Below, piece after piece: positions 37,325 through 46,998 of a DNA stretch of 64,000 bases. The position numbers and the translations under genes were made by a program. Source of the DNA: Pirellulales bacterium. Lineage in GTDB: Bacteria > Planctomycetota > Planctomycetia > Pirellulales > JAEUIK01. The notes under the pieces are model-generated. The model saw only the letters and a program-made list of their open reading frames with translations. It searched no databases and was not told the origin of the DNA. The stretch spans positions 33,389 to 97,388 of the forward strand of contig JAIBBY010000015.1 in NCBI GenBank assembly GCA_019694455.1, written 5' to 3'. Within the stretch, counting starts at the first letter, position 1. The number at the start of each line of letters is the position of its first letter.

Positions 37325-38377
37325 TTACGGCTTGGGGTGACTTTCAAAGAACTTCCACATTTCCTCGGAGGCGCTGATGTCGGTGTTGATCTTGCCGACC
37401 CCGGCGCGGTCTTCGGTGCGCGTGGTGCGACCGCCGGGCCAGGTGTGGCCGCCGTCGTCGAGGATCCAGAGGACGACGTCGGCGTTCTGCTGGCAACCGG
37501 TGTATTGCACACAAAGGGCCGATCCGACGCGCGTTTCGGCGGGCGCTTGACCGCAGCCGTTGTGTTTGGCCCAGGTGGCGACAGCGGCAGCGGCGGGGGC
37601 GATTTCGTATTCTTCGAAGCCCGACTTATCGGAATTGGAATGGCCACCGTTGAATAGCGCCCACGTATCCTTCTTGCCGTGGAAATGAATGAGCGGCATG
37701 GGTCGGGGAGGAGGGGGCGCGTATTGGCCGACCTCGCGCTGACCGGCCACGGGGCCAATCGCCGCGATACGGTCCGACAATTTTGACGCGAGCAAGTAGC
37801 ACATGTGCGCGCCATTGGAAAGACCCGTGGCGTAGACCCGTTTCGGATCGATGGAAAAGTATTGGGCGGCGTCATCAAGGACCGCGGCGATAAAGGCGGT
37901 GTCGTCGATTTTACGCTGCTTGGGACTCTTGGGCCGCGCGCCGGCATTCCAGAACAGCAGCCGATCGGTGAAGACGGGAGAGGTAGCGGCTGGATAGATC
38001 GCCAGAAACCCGTGCTGATCGGAGGTTTCGTCGATGCGTGAGTTGTAGCGCACGATATCGGGATTTCCGCCGCCGCCGTGCAGCACGAGCACCACCGGTG
38101 TGGGGCGGCCGGGCTGATAGCCGCGCGGCACGTGAACCTGGTAATAACGAGACCGGCCGCCATGCCGCAATTGGCGGCCATACTCGCCGGGCCCGTATTG
38201 CCCAGCCTCGCGAATCCAGGTGAGTTGGATGCGGTAGTCGCGCTCGCCAATCACCGCGCCACTGGGGCCGGGCGAACTGCCTTGCTCGTTGCCCTTTGGT
38301 GCGAAGGCCGCCGCAAGGCAACTGAAGAAGCTCATCAAACCGATCAACAGTGCGATAAAGAGGATGCGCCGATCCAT
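37325..38377 (-). CDS. Secreted PHB-depolymerase/feruloyl-esterase-like hydrolase (LpqC type)
   Basis: The 350-residue protein begins with a hydrophobic export signal (ILFIALLIGLMSFFSC, then LAAAFA); the Cys in SFFSC could be a lipobox, but this is uncertain. The mature part has the alpha/beta esterase pattern of the LpqC/PHB-depolymerase family: the oxyanion loop VLVLHGGGGNP, nucleophile elbow ATGLSNGAHMCYL, HFHGKKDTW and a final GGHTWPGG with the catalytic His. It should hydrolyse ester bonds outside the cytoplasm. ATG 38377 was chosen over a TTG two codons up. It sits between the radical SAM and sulfotransferase genes, with 12 bases to the latter. The natural substrate is unknown. Confidence 0.87.
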   Translation of the reverse strand: MDRRILFIALLIGLMSFFSCLAAAFAPKGNEQGSSPGPSGAVIGERDYRIQLTWIREAGQYGPGEYGRQLRHGGRSRYYQVHVPRGYQPGRPTPVVLVLHGGGGNPDIVRYNSRIDETSDQHGFLAIYPAATSPVFTDRLLFWNAGARPKSPKQRKIDDTAFIAAVLDDAAQYFSIDPKRVYATGLSNGAHMCYLLASKLSDRIAAIGPVAGQREVGQYAPPPPRPMPLIHFHGKKDTWALFNGGHSNSDKSGFEEYEIAPAAAAVATWAKHNGCGQAPAETRVGSALCVQYTGCQQNADVVLWILDDGGHTWPGGRTTRTEDRAGVGKINTDISASEEMWKFFESHPKP

Positions 38378-38433
38378 AGCCAAACGAGTCCGTCGCCGTT
38401 CGCGTAGTCGAATGGAAGCCCCTCAACCAGAAA

Positions 38434-40407
38434 TTACCCAGCAACAACCGTCAACCGGTCGCTCGCTTTTTGCAGACTGACATGGTGCTCGGCAAGTTTC
38501 TCGAAGACGCTCTTATAGATGTCGTCCACGAGGCGAATTCGCTTGACGTCGGGGACATCCTTGGCGGCCTTCATTTCCGCATCGGAGAGAGGCACGAAGT
38601 ACACGGCGGGCACCTGGTTGTACTTGGCGCAATTGCGATCGCACAACTCGTCGAGCAGCGTGTAGTGATGATCGCCGAAGGACTCGAAGCTATCGCCCAT
38701 GCGCAGCAAGAACTCGACGAACACCTCGGTCAGCGCGTCGGTGAGGTATGACCGATTCTCCAAGTTCAGATAGATGCGTCGATGCACGTGCGGCAGAACA
38801 CGATTCAGTTCTTCGCGGAAGCCGACCGGCAGCGGCATGGCGCGATTGTCGATTTCCAGAATGATGTCGCCCGAGCGTTCGCGCTCGATGTTCACATCGA
38901 GTTCGACGATCGTTTGCTGAATCGTTTCATGGTACTTGGCATACTGGACGATCAAGTCCTTGACGCGCTTGAGCATTTGCGGAGCGACGGCGCGCGTGTG
39001 GTCGAGCATGCGCCGTGTGGCGGCAGCGGCCGCTTCGTTCAGTTGCAACTTGGCAATTAGCTCGTCCGCATCGACCGCGACGAGTCGATCGACGAGTTTC
39101 GCCTGTTGGGCGATGGTCGCGAAGCCGCAGATACGATCGGCGAACGCGGGCCAAGAATAGACGTTGGCGAGCAGCCGGCGGTAGCCCTCGTAAAGCTCCA
39201 CGCGCGACATTTGCTTGGGGAGGATGTTGGTTCTGGCACGGGCGGGGCCGAGCTTTTTGTTTTTGACCAGACTGAGCACGCGGCGCTCGCGCATGAGTCG
39301 CATCCAAAGACGGGTGCCGATCGGCGCTTTGAGCATGTAAATGCCGATGCTCGGCAGGCAGGCCTTTTGCAGAAAATCGGTCGTCACGTCGAAAATCGAC
39401 TGGTCGTCCTCATCGAAGCCGACAATCATGCCGGACCGAATGCCGATGCCGTAGGACAAGAGCGTGTGAATGTTGTCGACCAGATTGCCGCGCAGGTTTT
39501 GCAGCTTGTTGGCGCCTTTGAGCGAGGCGGTATTGGCCGACTCGATGCCGATAAACACCATGTGAAAATTGGCAGCGGCGAGCAGTTGGCAAAACTCGGG
39601 GTCGCTGCTGGCGGTGATGCACATCTGAGTCGAGTAGTACATGGGGCGGGGCAGCGTGGCGTTGAACTGGATGATTTCGCGCAATAGCTCCTTGGCGTAT
39701 TTGCGGTCGCCGCCGAATTCGTCGTCGCAAAAGAAGACCCATTCGAAGCCGTACTTGGCGAGTTCGCGAAGTTCGTCGATGATGATCGGAATGGGGCGAT
39801 GGCGCTGCCGCCGGCCGAACAGATAGATCACATCGCAAAACTCGCAATCGTAGGGACAGCCGCGCGTGGTCTGCACCGCGCCTGAGCCGTAGTGCTTCAT
39901 TTCGTTGGCGATCGAGTCCCACACCGGTCGCGGCGTAGAGTCGAGATCGGGCTTGTCGATCTGGCAATACTCGGACTTGTAGCTGCCTTGCTCCCAGTCG
40001 CGCAGGAACTGCGGCCAAGTGTTTTCGACCTCGCCGACAAAGAGGATGTCAAAATGCGGACGGTAGGCGCCGGTGGAACTTGAAACCCCCGGGCCGCCGC
40101 CGGCCACTGGCACGCCGCGCGCGCGAAAGATGTTGGCGATCTCCACCTGCCGCGGGCGGTGCATGTCGTAGCCGGTCACACCGACCAGATGGTATTGACG
40201 GTCAAAAACGGTATCGGACGTGATGCGACCGTGGACGATCTCGTCCCAAAGCTGCACGTGGTACTTTTCGCCCGGCGTCAGTCCGGCCACCGTAGCCAGT
40301 CCCAGCGGCGGAAAGTTATTGCGGATCTGGCAAACTTCGGTTTCGTCGCCCGTGACCCACAGAGCTTCGTTCACCGCATCGGGGCTAATGAGCAGAATGT
40401 TCTTCAT
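38434..40407 (-). CDS. Cobalamin-binding radical SAM enzyme
   Basis: The 657-residue protein has an N-terminal B12-binding-type domain (NFPPLGLATVAGL, VGVTGYDMHRPRQVEIANIF, PVAGGGPGVSS) and a radical SAM domain with the cluster motif RGCPYDCEFC (Cys184, Cys188 and Cys191). The C-terminal 200 residues fit the DUF4070-type extension found in this group. Members include methylases and ring-forming enzymes such as HpnP/HpnR, but most are uncharacterised. It heads a set of three minus-strand genes that ends upstream of the polyketide operon. It could methylate or rearrange a lipid precursor. Its link to that operon is based only on proximity and strand. Confidence 0.9.
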   Translation of the reverse strand: MKNILLISPDAVNEALWVTGDETEVCQIRNNFPPLGLATVAGLTPGEKYHVQLWDEIVHGRITSDTVFDRQYHLVGVTGYDMHRPRQVEIANIFRARGVPVAGGGPGVSSSTGAYRPHFDILFVGEVENTWPQFLRDWEQGSYKSEYCQIDKPDLDSTPRPVWDSIANEMKHYGSGAVQTTRGCPYDCEFCDVIYLFGRRQRHRPIPIIIDELRELAKYGFEWVFFCDDEFGGDRKYAKELLREIIQFNATLPRPMYYSTQMCITASSDPEFCQLLAAANFHMVFIGIESANTASLKGANKLQNLRGNLVDNIHTLLSYGIGIRSGMIVGFDEDDQSIFDVTTDFLQKACLPSIGIYMLKAPIGTRLWMRLMRERRVLSLVKNKKLGPARARTNILPKQMSRVELYEGYRRLLANVYSWPAFADRICGFATIAQQAKLVDRLVAVDADELIAKLQLNEAAAAATRRMLDHTRAVAPQMLKRVKDLIVQYAKYHETIQQTIVELDVNIERERSGDIILEIDNRAMPLPVGFREELNRVLPHVHRRIYLNLENRSYLTDALTEVFVEFLLRMGDSFESFGDHHYTLLDELCDRNCAKYNQVPAVYFVPLSDAEMKAAKDVPDVKRIRLVDDIYKSVFEKLAEHHVSLQKASDRLTVVAG

Positions 40408-40548
40408 GGCCCGAAAACCCTTGAATGAGCACGGACGACCGCCGAGCCCAGAATAGGGGTCGCGATCGCGGGCCGGCGCAAGTGAAAAGATGGCTTCGAG
40501 TATAACTCCCGAGTGGGGGTTGGCAATTTTTCGTCAAGCGCCTGGAAT

Positions 40549-41568
40549 TCAACTTCCGGTCGCAGCGATGATGTCGGCTGTCAGGGAAGCAATAACCGGT
40601 GCGGGATTGGTCAAATCTGCGTCCTTGGTAGTATTCAGCTCCTCATGTAATCGATCTGAAGCGGGGTAGCGGCCATCGATTTGACGAGCCTGGTCGATTG
40701 CCGCATCGGCGTCCGCTGGTCGGCCCAGCGCATGGGCAACGCGGGCAAGATCGAGGCAGGCGGCGTAGTCCTTGGGATTGAGCGACAAGGCAGTATTAAG
40801 AGCGACCTCTGCCTCGGCGAATTGACCGAGCCGAAAGAGGGTCGCGCCGCGGCGCGCATGGGGGAGCGATTGCGCAGGATCGACATCGGCGGCAGCGGTG
40901 AATTCTACGAGTGCGGCCTGAAGCGCGCCATTGGCCAGGAACAATTCGCCCGCGGCCATCCGCGAACGTGGATCAAAGCAGTTCATGCGCAGGGCAGTTG
41001 CCGCTTGGTTGAACGCATCACTGGCTTGTTGATCGTCCAGCAGGAGTCGCGCCAGCTTGAAACGGGGCGCGGCCAAGGTAGGGGCATGACGAATCGACTC
41101 GCGATAGGCGTCCATCGCTTCGCGCGGGGAGCCAAGCGCAGCCAGCAGATTGCCCTTGAGCAGATGTGCCCGGCCGTTTTGCGGTTCTTCGGCGAGCGCG
41201 TTTTCGACCGCAATCAAGGCCTCGAACGGTTCGGCCAGTTCTTGTTCGACAAAGGCCAGCGCAAGCCAAGCCAAGGGTTGGGCCGATTCGAGCGCCAGTG
41301 ATTGGGAAAGGGCGTCGCGAGCGGATGAAAAGCGGGCCAAGGCAACGAGCACCAACCCTTTGAAGAACAGCGCGCCAGGCAGTGACGGGTTCCACTGGAG
41401 AGCGCTTTCCAACTCGCCGAGGGCCTCGCTGTAATGGCCCTGCTCGTAAAGCTGTTTGCCGAGCGCCAAGTGACCAAGCGCCACACCCGCCGCGCGCTCG
41501 CTGGGCGCTTGGGCGCGTGCGTGCGCCACCGTCTTAAGCGCTTCGACATAACTTAGCGGTCGGTGCAT
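40549..41568 (-). CDS. Tetratricopeptide-repeat protein
   Basis: The 339-residue protein is made of many TPR units (LGKQLYEQGHYSEALGELES, FFKGLVLVALARFSSARDAL, AFVEQELAEPFEALIAVENA, GATLFRLGQFAEAEVALNTA, LARVAHALGRPADADAAIDQ). No signal peptide is visible, so it is probably cytoplasmic. It follows the HlyD-like gene by 31 bases, and the gene before that is another TPR protein, so the three form a unit. TPR proteins of this kind usually bind partners rather than catalyse reactions. Confidence 0.87.
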   Translation of the reverse strand: MHRPLSYVEALKTVAHARAQAPSERAAGVALGHLALGKQLYEQGHYSEALGELESALQWNPSLPGALFFKGLVLVALARFSSARDALSQSLALESAQPLAWLALAFVEQELAEPFEALIAVENALAEEPQNGRAHLLKGNLLAALGSPREAMDAYRESIRHAPTLAAPRFKLARLLLDDQQASDAFNQAATALRMNCFDPRSRMAAGELFLANGALQAALVEFTAAADVDPAQSLPHARRGATLFRLGQFAEAEVALNTALSLNPKDYAACLDLARVAHALGRPADADAAIDQARQIDGRYPASDRLHEELNTTKDADLTNPAPVIASLTADIIAATGS

Positions 41569-41599
41569 TCAGTCGGTCCGCAGTTTGCGCAAATCATCG

Positions 41600-43897
41600 T
41601 TACGGCAGCCACGACCAAATTTCGGTTCGGGCGAATCGCACAATCGGGCGCGCAACGGCATGCCATAACAAATCGTCGGATATCACTACGCGAGCATGTC
41701 CGGTCATATAGGGTACCAGATCATCAGGCGGGTGTTCCAAGTCGGCGTATATTCGGACATAGCGGTCGTCTTGTCGCGTCATGCGGGCTTTGCTCAAGAA
41801 CTCGCGATCGGTGCGGTAGGGATCGACATCGATCTCATCGCGATGGATCGCCGAACGAGCCTTTGAGTCGACGCGCGCTGTGAGCAGTTCTCCCTCGTGG
41901 TAGCCGGGCATGCGTAGTTTGGCTAATTGCCCCTTTTTGATGTAAACGGCCGCGTCCTCGGTGGCGAAGATCTCTGCCCGCAGTTTGGTGTCGTCGTCGA
42001 GCACCGCGATCAGGTCGCCGGGGTGAACATATTGCCCAAGCTTGGCCGGAACGCGGACGACGGTCCATTGGCCGTCGCCAGGGGCCACGACTTCGGCCAA
42101 GCTCAATTCCGTTTCATAATGAGCGAGTTCGGCCGCCAGTCGTTCGGCTTTCGCCTTGGCGGCTCGGATTTCCTCTTCGCGACTGCCGCCGCTGAGCATG
42201 GCCAGTTTTTCCTCGGCCCCGGCCAATAGGCGAGTTGAGCTTTCTCTATTGAATTTGGCGCTGTCGAACTGAGCGTCGGTGGATTGCTTTTGCTCGTGCA
42301 GTTTGGAGATTCGATTGAACTCGCGCTCGTGCAGCGCGAGTTGCGCGCGATACATCTCCGCTTCTTGCAGCGCTTGCTCGACCTGCTCTTTGCGGAAGCC
42401 GTGCTGCGCCAGATCGTATTCGGCTTGCGCCTCGGCCAGCGCGTGGCGAGTGGTTTCCACATCGCGGCGCTGGTCACGGGCATGCAGCACCGCGATGACT
42501 GAACCGCCTGAAACGCGATCGCCCGCCTTGATGCGGACTTCCGCGACTTCCGACGAGATTTGCGCGCGGGCCGAATGTTCTTGCAATGGCGCCAGGCGAA
42601 ACTCGCCGCCAATCTCGTGCGTGTAGGGAATGAAGCCGCAGGCAATGACGGCCGCAACGACGGCTATTCGCAACGGCCAGCGCACATACCACGCGCCACC
42701 GCCACGCATCAGCCATCGCAAACGATCGGGCACGAATCGAGCTCCCAAATTCCAGCCGCGCGTCACGCCGGCTATCGCGCCGAGCGCGAAGACGAAGACC
42801 GTGGGGTCGCGGTCGCCGCGCCCCGCGAGCAACAGGGCGCCGAGCGCGACGATCACTCCCAGGTCGATCAAACCGTGACCGCCATAGTAACCTAGGCCAT
42901 AGAGGCGGAGCCAGAATCGCTCGCGGTGGGTGAGGGCTTCGGGCGAGCGTCGCAGGGCCAGCCAGGCGCGTGTTTCGGCCTTGGCGCGATCTTGCAAACG
43001 CCAGTCGCCGATACGGGCGCAGAGCGCCCAGTAGGCGGAGTGCATCACGAAGATATTGCACTGCAGCAACACGAAGCCGACGATGCAGGGAGCGATATTA
43101 AAGGTGAAGAAGATGCGGGCCGCTTCGTGCCTGTCGGCCAGGCGCCAGGCGATGCAGAACAAGGCGCCCATCACGAGCGGAAAGAGGAACTCCGCGACCA
43201 GAAAACGGCGGCGATCGCGATCGCTCGCCAGCCAGAGCGACAAACCGGTGTCGATTCTCACCAGCGGCAGAACGCCGCGCCAGCGCATGAAGCCGAGGCC
43301 ATGCACCGAGCCCCCCAGGCGGCGAACGGCCATGCCGATGAAAAGCGCGTGCGGCAAATTGAGCAGAAGCACGGTTTGCAGAAACGACGCGAGGAACAGC
43401 GGCAAAAAGAGATGCCGCGACGACGCGGAACGCATATCTACCAGCATGTCTGGGTAGTAACGGAAGAAGACACCGCCGCCAGCGGCGATGATGATTAACG
43501 CCGGCGCCAGCGCGAGTGGATGCACGAGCCAGCCAAATAGCGAGGCCAATAGATCGAAAAAGAAGTTGAGGCCGGGGCGATAGGCGAGCGAGTCGGCGCC
43601 GCCTGTGGCGGGGGACTCGACCGGTGGCGGCGAACCTTCCAAAAGTTGATGTTGCCGCAACTGCTCAACAAAGTTGGCCACCGCCCGCCAACTGATCGTC
43701 TGGCCAAACTGCTGCTGAAAGCGGTTGGGCAGACCGTCGATTGGTTCCGAGCTGGTGAGTTGATGGAGGATGAAGCGTTCTTCGGGACCCAGTTCGAAGT
43801 GCGAGTCAAGAACCGGGTCGTAGAGCGCGAACTGTCGCGGCGACAAGCGGGTCAAAGTGACCCCGGATTTCAGGCGAATTCGCGGCTGTTCGCTCAT
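41600..43897 (-). CDS. HlyD-like periplasmic-adaptor domain fused to an M50-peptidase-like membrane domain (likely inactive)
   Basis: The 765-residue protein has an N-terminal cytoplasmic domain of about 130 residues, then about eight membrane helices (residues 130-440), then a HlyD-type part: lipoyl-like half (RISSEVAEVRIKAGDRVSGG), a coiled-coil hairpin (about 500-590) and a second half ending in APYMTGHARVVISDDLL-like sequence. The plan resembles peptide zinc metalloprotease/adaptor proteins, but the region expected to hold HExxH reads PHALFIGMAVRRLGG, so no metal site is visible and it is probably not a protease. Its start overlaps the preceding TPR gene stop (ATGA). It is likely part of a membrane export or sensing unit with the two TPR proteins. 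Confidence 0.8.
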   Translation of the reverse strand: MSEQPRIRLKSGVTLTRLSPRQFALYDPVLDSHFELGPEERFILHQLTSSEPIDGLPNRFQQQFGQTISWRAVANFVEQLRQHQLLEGSPPPVESPATGGADSLAYRPGLNFFFDLLASLFGWLVHPLALAPALIIIAAGGGVFFRYYPDMLVDMRSASSRHLFLPLFLASFLQTVLLLNLPHALFIGMAVRRLGGSVHGLGFMRWRGVLPLVRIDTGLSLWLASDRDRRRFLVAEFLFPLVMGALFCIAWRLADRHEAARIFFTFNIAPCIVGFVLLQCNIFVMHSAYWALCARIGDWRLQDRAKAETRAWLALRRSPEALTHRERFWLRLYGLGYYGGHGLIDLGVIVALGALLLAGRGDRDPTVFVFALGAIAGVTRGWNLGARFVPDRLRWLMRGGGAWYVRWPLRIAVVAAVIACGFIPYTHEIGGEFRLAPLQEHSARAQISSEVAEVRIKAGDRVSGGSVIAVLHARDQRRDVETTRHALAEAQAEYDLAQHGFRKEQVEQALQEAEMYRAQLALHEREFNRISKLHEQKQSTDAQFDSAKFNRESSTRLLAGAEEKLAMLSGGSREEEIRAAKAKAERLAAELAHYETELSLAEVVAPGDGQWTVVRVPAKLGQYVHPGDLIAVLDDDTKLRAEIFATEDAAVYIKKGQLAKLRMPGYHEGELLTARVDSKARSAIHRDEIDVDPYRTDREFLSKARMTRQDDRYVRIYADLEHPPDDLVPYMTGHARVVISDDLLWHAVARPIVRFARTEIWSWLP

Positions 43898-44844
43898 ACC
43901 GTTTCGTGCAGGAAATCGGCGTCGGCGCGCCGGGCGTGCGCCGCTTCGAGCAAATGGGTGATTTCAGCGCAACCCGGGTCGATTTGTCGCGCGGCGCACA
44001 AGAGCGTTTGCGCCTGCTCAAACTGGCCTTGGCGGAGATAGATTCGGGCCAGTTTGCGATGACACTCCAGATTCTGCGCATCAAGCGTCATTGCCGTGCG
44101 GTACATGTTGGCGGCTTCGAGGTGACGTCCCAGATCGTCGTACAGGTCGCCCATGCGCAAATAGGCGGCGGTTTGCAGAGGTTGAGTTTGAATGGCAGAG
44201 CGATACTCGGCCACCGCCTGTTGCGGGTGACCTGCTCGGCGCAGCAGGTCGCCCAACAACAGCGGGGCTTCGCGATCGGCGGGCGCGCACTGGCGAACCA
44301 AGCGCAACTGCGCGATCGCGGCCGGAAGGTCGTCTATCGCCGCCAGCAATTTTGCCAATCGCAGACGCGCGGCAATCAAGAGGGGATCGAGATCGAGCGC
44401 GCGTAAGTAAGCGACACAAGCGCGCGGGTGGTCGCCAAGGGAGGCGAGCGCGGCGCCGTGCAACAAATGGCCGATCGGCGACTGCGGATCGAGGCTGAGC
44501 GCTTTTTCGGCCGCGGTTCGGGCCTCTTCGTATTGAGCAAGTTCCTGGCGAACATGCGCTAGGGCCAGCCAAGCATCGTGTTGCGAACCGTCGAGGCGCA
44601 GTGATAGACGCAGGGCATCGGCCGCCTGAGTCCATTGCTTTTGCGCCATCAGGACGCGGCTCTTAAGGAAGTGGGCTGCCGCGTACTCTGGATTTTGGGC
44701 CAAGGCCAAGTCCGCTTCTGCCAGCGCAGCGGTCAATCGACCGGATTTCAGGTTGACTTGGGCTTGGGCAAGATGGGCGGTCCACAGTTTTCCGACGGCG
44801 CGCAATCGCGGAGCATAGTCGGACATGGTGGCCAACCGGACCAT
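43894..44844 (-). CDS. Tetratricopeptide-repeat protein
   Basis: The 316-residue protein is a TPR array (AQVNLKSGRLTAALAEADLA, FLKSRVLMAQKQWTQAADAL, AHVRQELAQYEEARTAAEKA, LGDLLRRAGHPQQAVAEYRS, GDLYDDLGRHLEAANMYRTA and others). The ATG at 44844 is used here; MSDYAP at 44826 is an alternative and neither has a clear ribosome site. It is translationally coupled by a 4-base overlap to the HlyD-like gene. With 40549-41568 it brackets that gene, so the two TPR proteins may bind opposite partners of a membrane complex. Confidence 0.85.
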   Translation of the reverse strand: MVRLATMSDYAPRLRAVGKLWTAHLAQAQVNLKSGRLTAALAEADLALAQNPEYAAAHFLKSRVLMAQKQWTQAADALRLSLRLDGSQHDAWLALAHVRQELAQYEEARTAAEKALSLDPQSPIGHLLHGAALASLGDHPRACVAYLRALDLDPLLIAARLRLAKLLAAIDDLPAAIAQLRLVRQCAPADREAPLLLGDLLRRAGHPQQAVAEYRSAIQTQPLQTAAYLRMGDLYDDLGRHLEAANMYRTAMTLDAQNLECHRKLARIYLRQGQFEQAQTLLCAARQIDPGCAEITHLLEAAHARRADADFLHETV

Positions 44845-45332
44845 TTTGAAGAGACGAGAGAGAAGGGACGAGCGACATTATAGCCGCCCGTCGAAAGGCC
44901 CGGCAAACATCAGAATTGCGCTTCAATGGCCGAAGGGGATTGCCGACCAAGTCGCACCGATTTGAATTGCAACGAAATGCAAAAAACAGGGGGCAGAACT
45001 CCGAAAACCCTATCTCCGACAACCCGCTTCGGACGACTGTCTAGCGGCATAAGTGTTTACTACAAAGTCGGTTGCGATACGTTGCAACGGCGCCATTCGG
45101 TGACGCCGAAAGCGGAGTTTTCGGAATTCGAATTGCCGGTCAGTTCAGAGCGTGTGGGACTGAGCCGAGGAGGCATATCGATTGAAGGTAATGTGAAGTG
45201 GCCAATCGAAACGCGACTGATTTGGATATTGATATTGACCAAATCTCGATGGCCGGACTACAAGTTGGAATGAATCCTTCCGATCGCCAGTAACGGCGGT
45301 TGATACCCCCCCTTGAGTGGGACGATACAGGG
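44845..45332. promoter_or_regulatory. Divergent intergenic region with two short inverted repeats
   Basis: These 488 bases separate the minus-strand TPR operon from the plus-strand sugar transferase. They are poorer in G and C than the genes. No convincing coding frame was found. Two inverted repeats could be operators: GTTGC at 45071-45075 with GCAAC at 45084-45088, and GATTTGG at 45219-45225 with CCAAATC at 45239-45245. Neither is followed by a T-run. No firm promoter was assigned. Confidence 0.4.
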
Positions 45333-46721
45333 ATGTATCGGCGACATGGTGAAAAGCTCGGACTGGTCTTTCTCGCCTGCGATCTGACGATCACGGTCGC
45401 GGCGTGGTTGATCGCGTACGCCTTGAGGTTCACTTTCTGGCCGGCGCCTGACGGCGTGCCCAACCTGGATGCGGTGCTGCGGCCATTGCCGCTCTTGCTC
45501 ATTCTTGCGGCGGTGGCGTATCGCGCAGCAGGACTCTACGACGTGCATCGCTTGCGGCAATTGCCGAGCGAGTGGGGAGTGGTGCTACGGGGGAGCGGGC
45601 TCTTGTTCCTGCTGGCGGTAGCGGCAGTTTTTTACCGGCGTGAGCTATACGAATCGCGATTGGCGCTAGGCACTTTCGCGGCATTGTTGCCATTGGGTCT
45701 GGTGGCCAGTCGCTATTTGTTGTGGGGGGCGCTACGACGGGCGCGCAGCCGGGGGCTGAATCATTCGCGCGCGCTGATTGTGGGATCGGGGCGTTTGGCG
45801 CGGCGGGTGTCGCAAATCATTCACAAAAATCGTTGGACAGGATTAGAGGCTATTGGTTTTGTCGAAGACGATCCCGCCACTCGGCTGCCTGGGCTTTCGC
45901 GGCTGGGATCCATTGACGAACTGGCCTCGATTATTGAACAGCAGGACGTGGATCATGTGTTCGTCGCCTTGCCACTGGCGCGGTACGGCGAGCTTTGTGG
46001 CGTGTATCAGGCGTTGAGCCAGTTGTTGGTTGAAGTGCAATTGGTGCCCGACATCCCGAGCCTGACGGGGATGCGGGTGCGGATGCTGGAGGTGCAGCAG
46101 ACCTGTTTTTTGAGCCTGCGCGAGGATCCGCACGCGGGGTGGCGGCGGGTGACCAAGCGAGGATTGGACGTGGCTGGCGCGCTCGCGGCGCTGGCTTTGT
46201 TCTCTCCGCTGATGTTGCTGATTGCCGCGCTAGTGAAACTGACAAGCCGCGGGCCGGTCTTGTATCGGCAGCCTAGGACCAGTTTGGCCGGCGCGCAATT
46301 TTCGATGTTGAAGTTTCGGAGCATGCGGATCAACGCTGAGCAGGCGACAGGCCCGGTATGGACTCATCAGAACGACGCGCGATGCACGGCGATTGGCCAT
46401 TGGCTCCGGCGGTACAGTCTGGACGAGCTGCCGCAGTTGTTCAATGTGCTGGTCGGGGATATGAGTCTGGTGGGGCCACGTCCCGAACGGCAGATTTTTG
46501 CGGAGCGGTTTTGCGGTTCGATTCCCGGCTACTTGCAACGTCAACAAGTGAAGTCGGGGATGACCGGCTGGGCGCAGATTAACGGTTGGCGGGGCAATAC
46601 GTCAGTGCGGCGGCGAGTGGAATACGATCTTTACTACATTGCGAACTGGACGTTGTGGTTCGACGTAAAGATCTTATGGCTAACGCTCTGGCGCGGTTTT
46701 CGACAGGACAATGCGTATTGA
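45333..46721 (+). CDS. Polyprenyl-phosphate sugar-1-phosphate transferase (WcaJ/EpsL-type, exopolysaccharide initiation)
   Basis: The 462-residue protein has an N-terminal half with about four membrane helices and a CoA-binding-like Rossmann region (ALIVGSGRLARRVSQIIHKN, ERDP-like DDVFVALP), then a C-terminal catalytic sugar transferase domain: MLLIAALVKLTSRGPVLYRQ, FSMLKFRSMRINAEQ, SLDELPQLFNVLVGDMSLVG and PRPERQIFAERFCGSIPGYL. It transfers a sugar-1-phosphate from a nucleotide sugar onto undecaprenyl phosphate at the inner membrane, the first step of exopolysaccharide synthesis. ATG 45333 was chosen over a TTG upstream. No other polysaccharide genes are beside it, which is common for an initiating transferase. 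The exact sugar is unknown. Confidence 0.93.
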   Translation: MYRRHGEKLGLVFLACDLTITVAAWLIAYALRFTFWPAPDGVPNLDAVLRPLPLLLILAAVAYRAAGLYDVHRLRQLPSEWGVVLRGSGLLFLLAVAAVFYRRELYESRLALGTFAALLPLGLVASRYLLWGALRRARSRGLNHSRALIVGSGRLARRVSQIIHKNRWTGLEAIGFVEDDPATRLPGLSRLGSIDELASIIEQQDVDHVFVALPLARYGELCGVYQALSQLLVEVQLVPDIPSLTGMRVRMLEVQQTCFLSLREDPHAGWRRVTKRGLDVAGALAALALFSPLMLLIAALVKLTSRGPVLYRQPRTSLAGAQFSMLKFRSMRINAEQATGPVWTHQNDARCTAIGHWLRRYSLDELPQLFNVLVGDMSLVGPRPERQIFAERFCGSIPGYLQRQQVKSGMTGWAQINGWRGNTSVRRRVEYDLYYIANWTLWFDVKILWLTLWRGFRQDNAY

Positions 46722-46998
46722 ACTGGCGGCGGCGCAATTTGATCGCAAACGCCTCCTGGGGCGGCGGCAGAGAAAAGGCCAAGACGACGCAACGGTTTGG
46801 AGCTTCGCCCCAACAACTTCTATTGCTTGAGGTTGTGACGAGCGAAGGCTTGGCGACTGGCTCGAGAGGCCGGCGCGCTGGCCGTGGCGAAGTCTTGATT
46901 GCCGCAACACTTGGCAGCGCGATGGCCACGACGGCCATCGGTTTTGTCCGAGAAGAACCACGCGCCTACTGAGTCAGGGATTGATTCAGGGAGGGGTT

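Noticed and set aside
44926..45273. A 115-codon plus-strand frame in the divergent gap
   Set aside because: It has irregular composition, no ribosome site and no conserved motif; the gap is AT-richer and fits a regulatory region better.
46586..46972. A 128-codon frame spanning the end of the sugar transferase gene
   Set aside because: Its start lies inside another gene in a different frame, and the part after it has no recognisable protein features.
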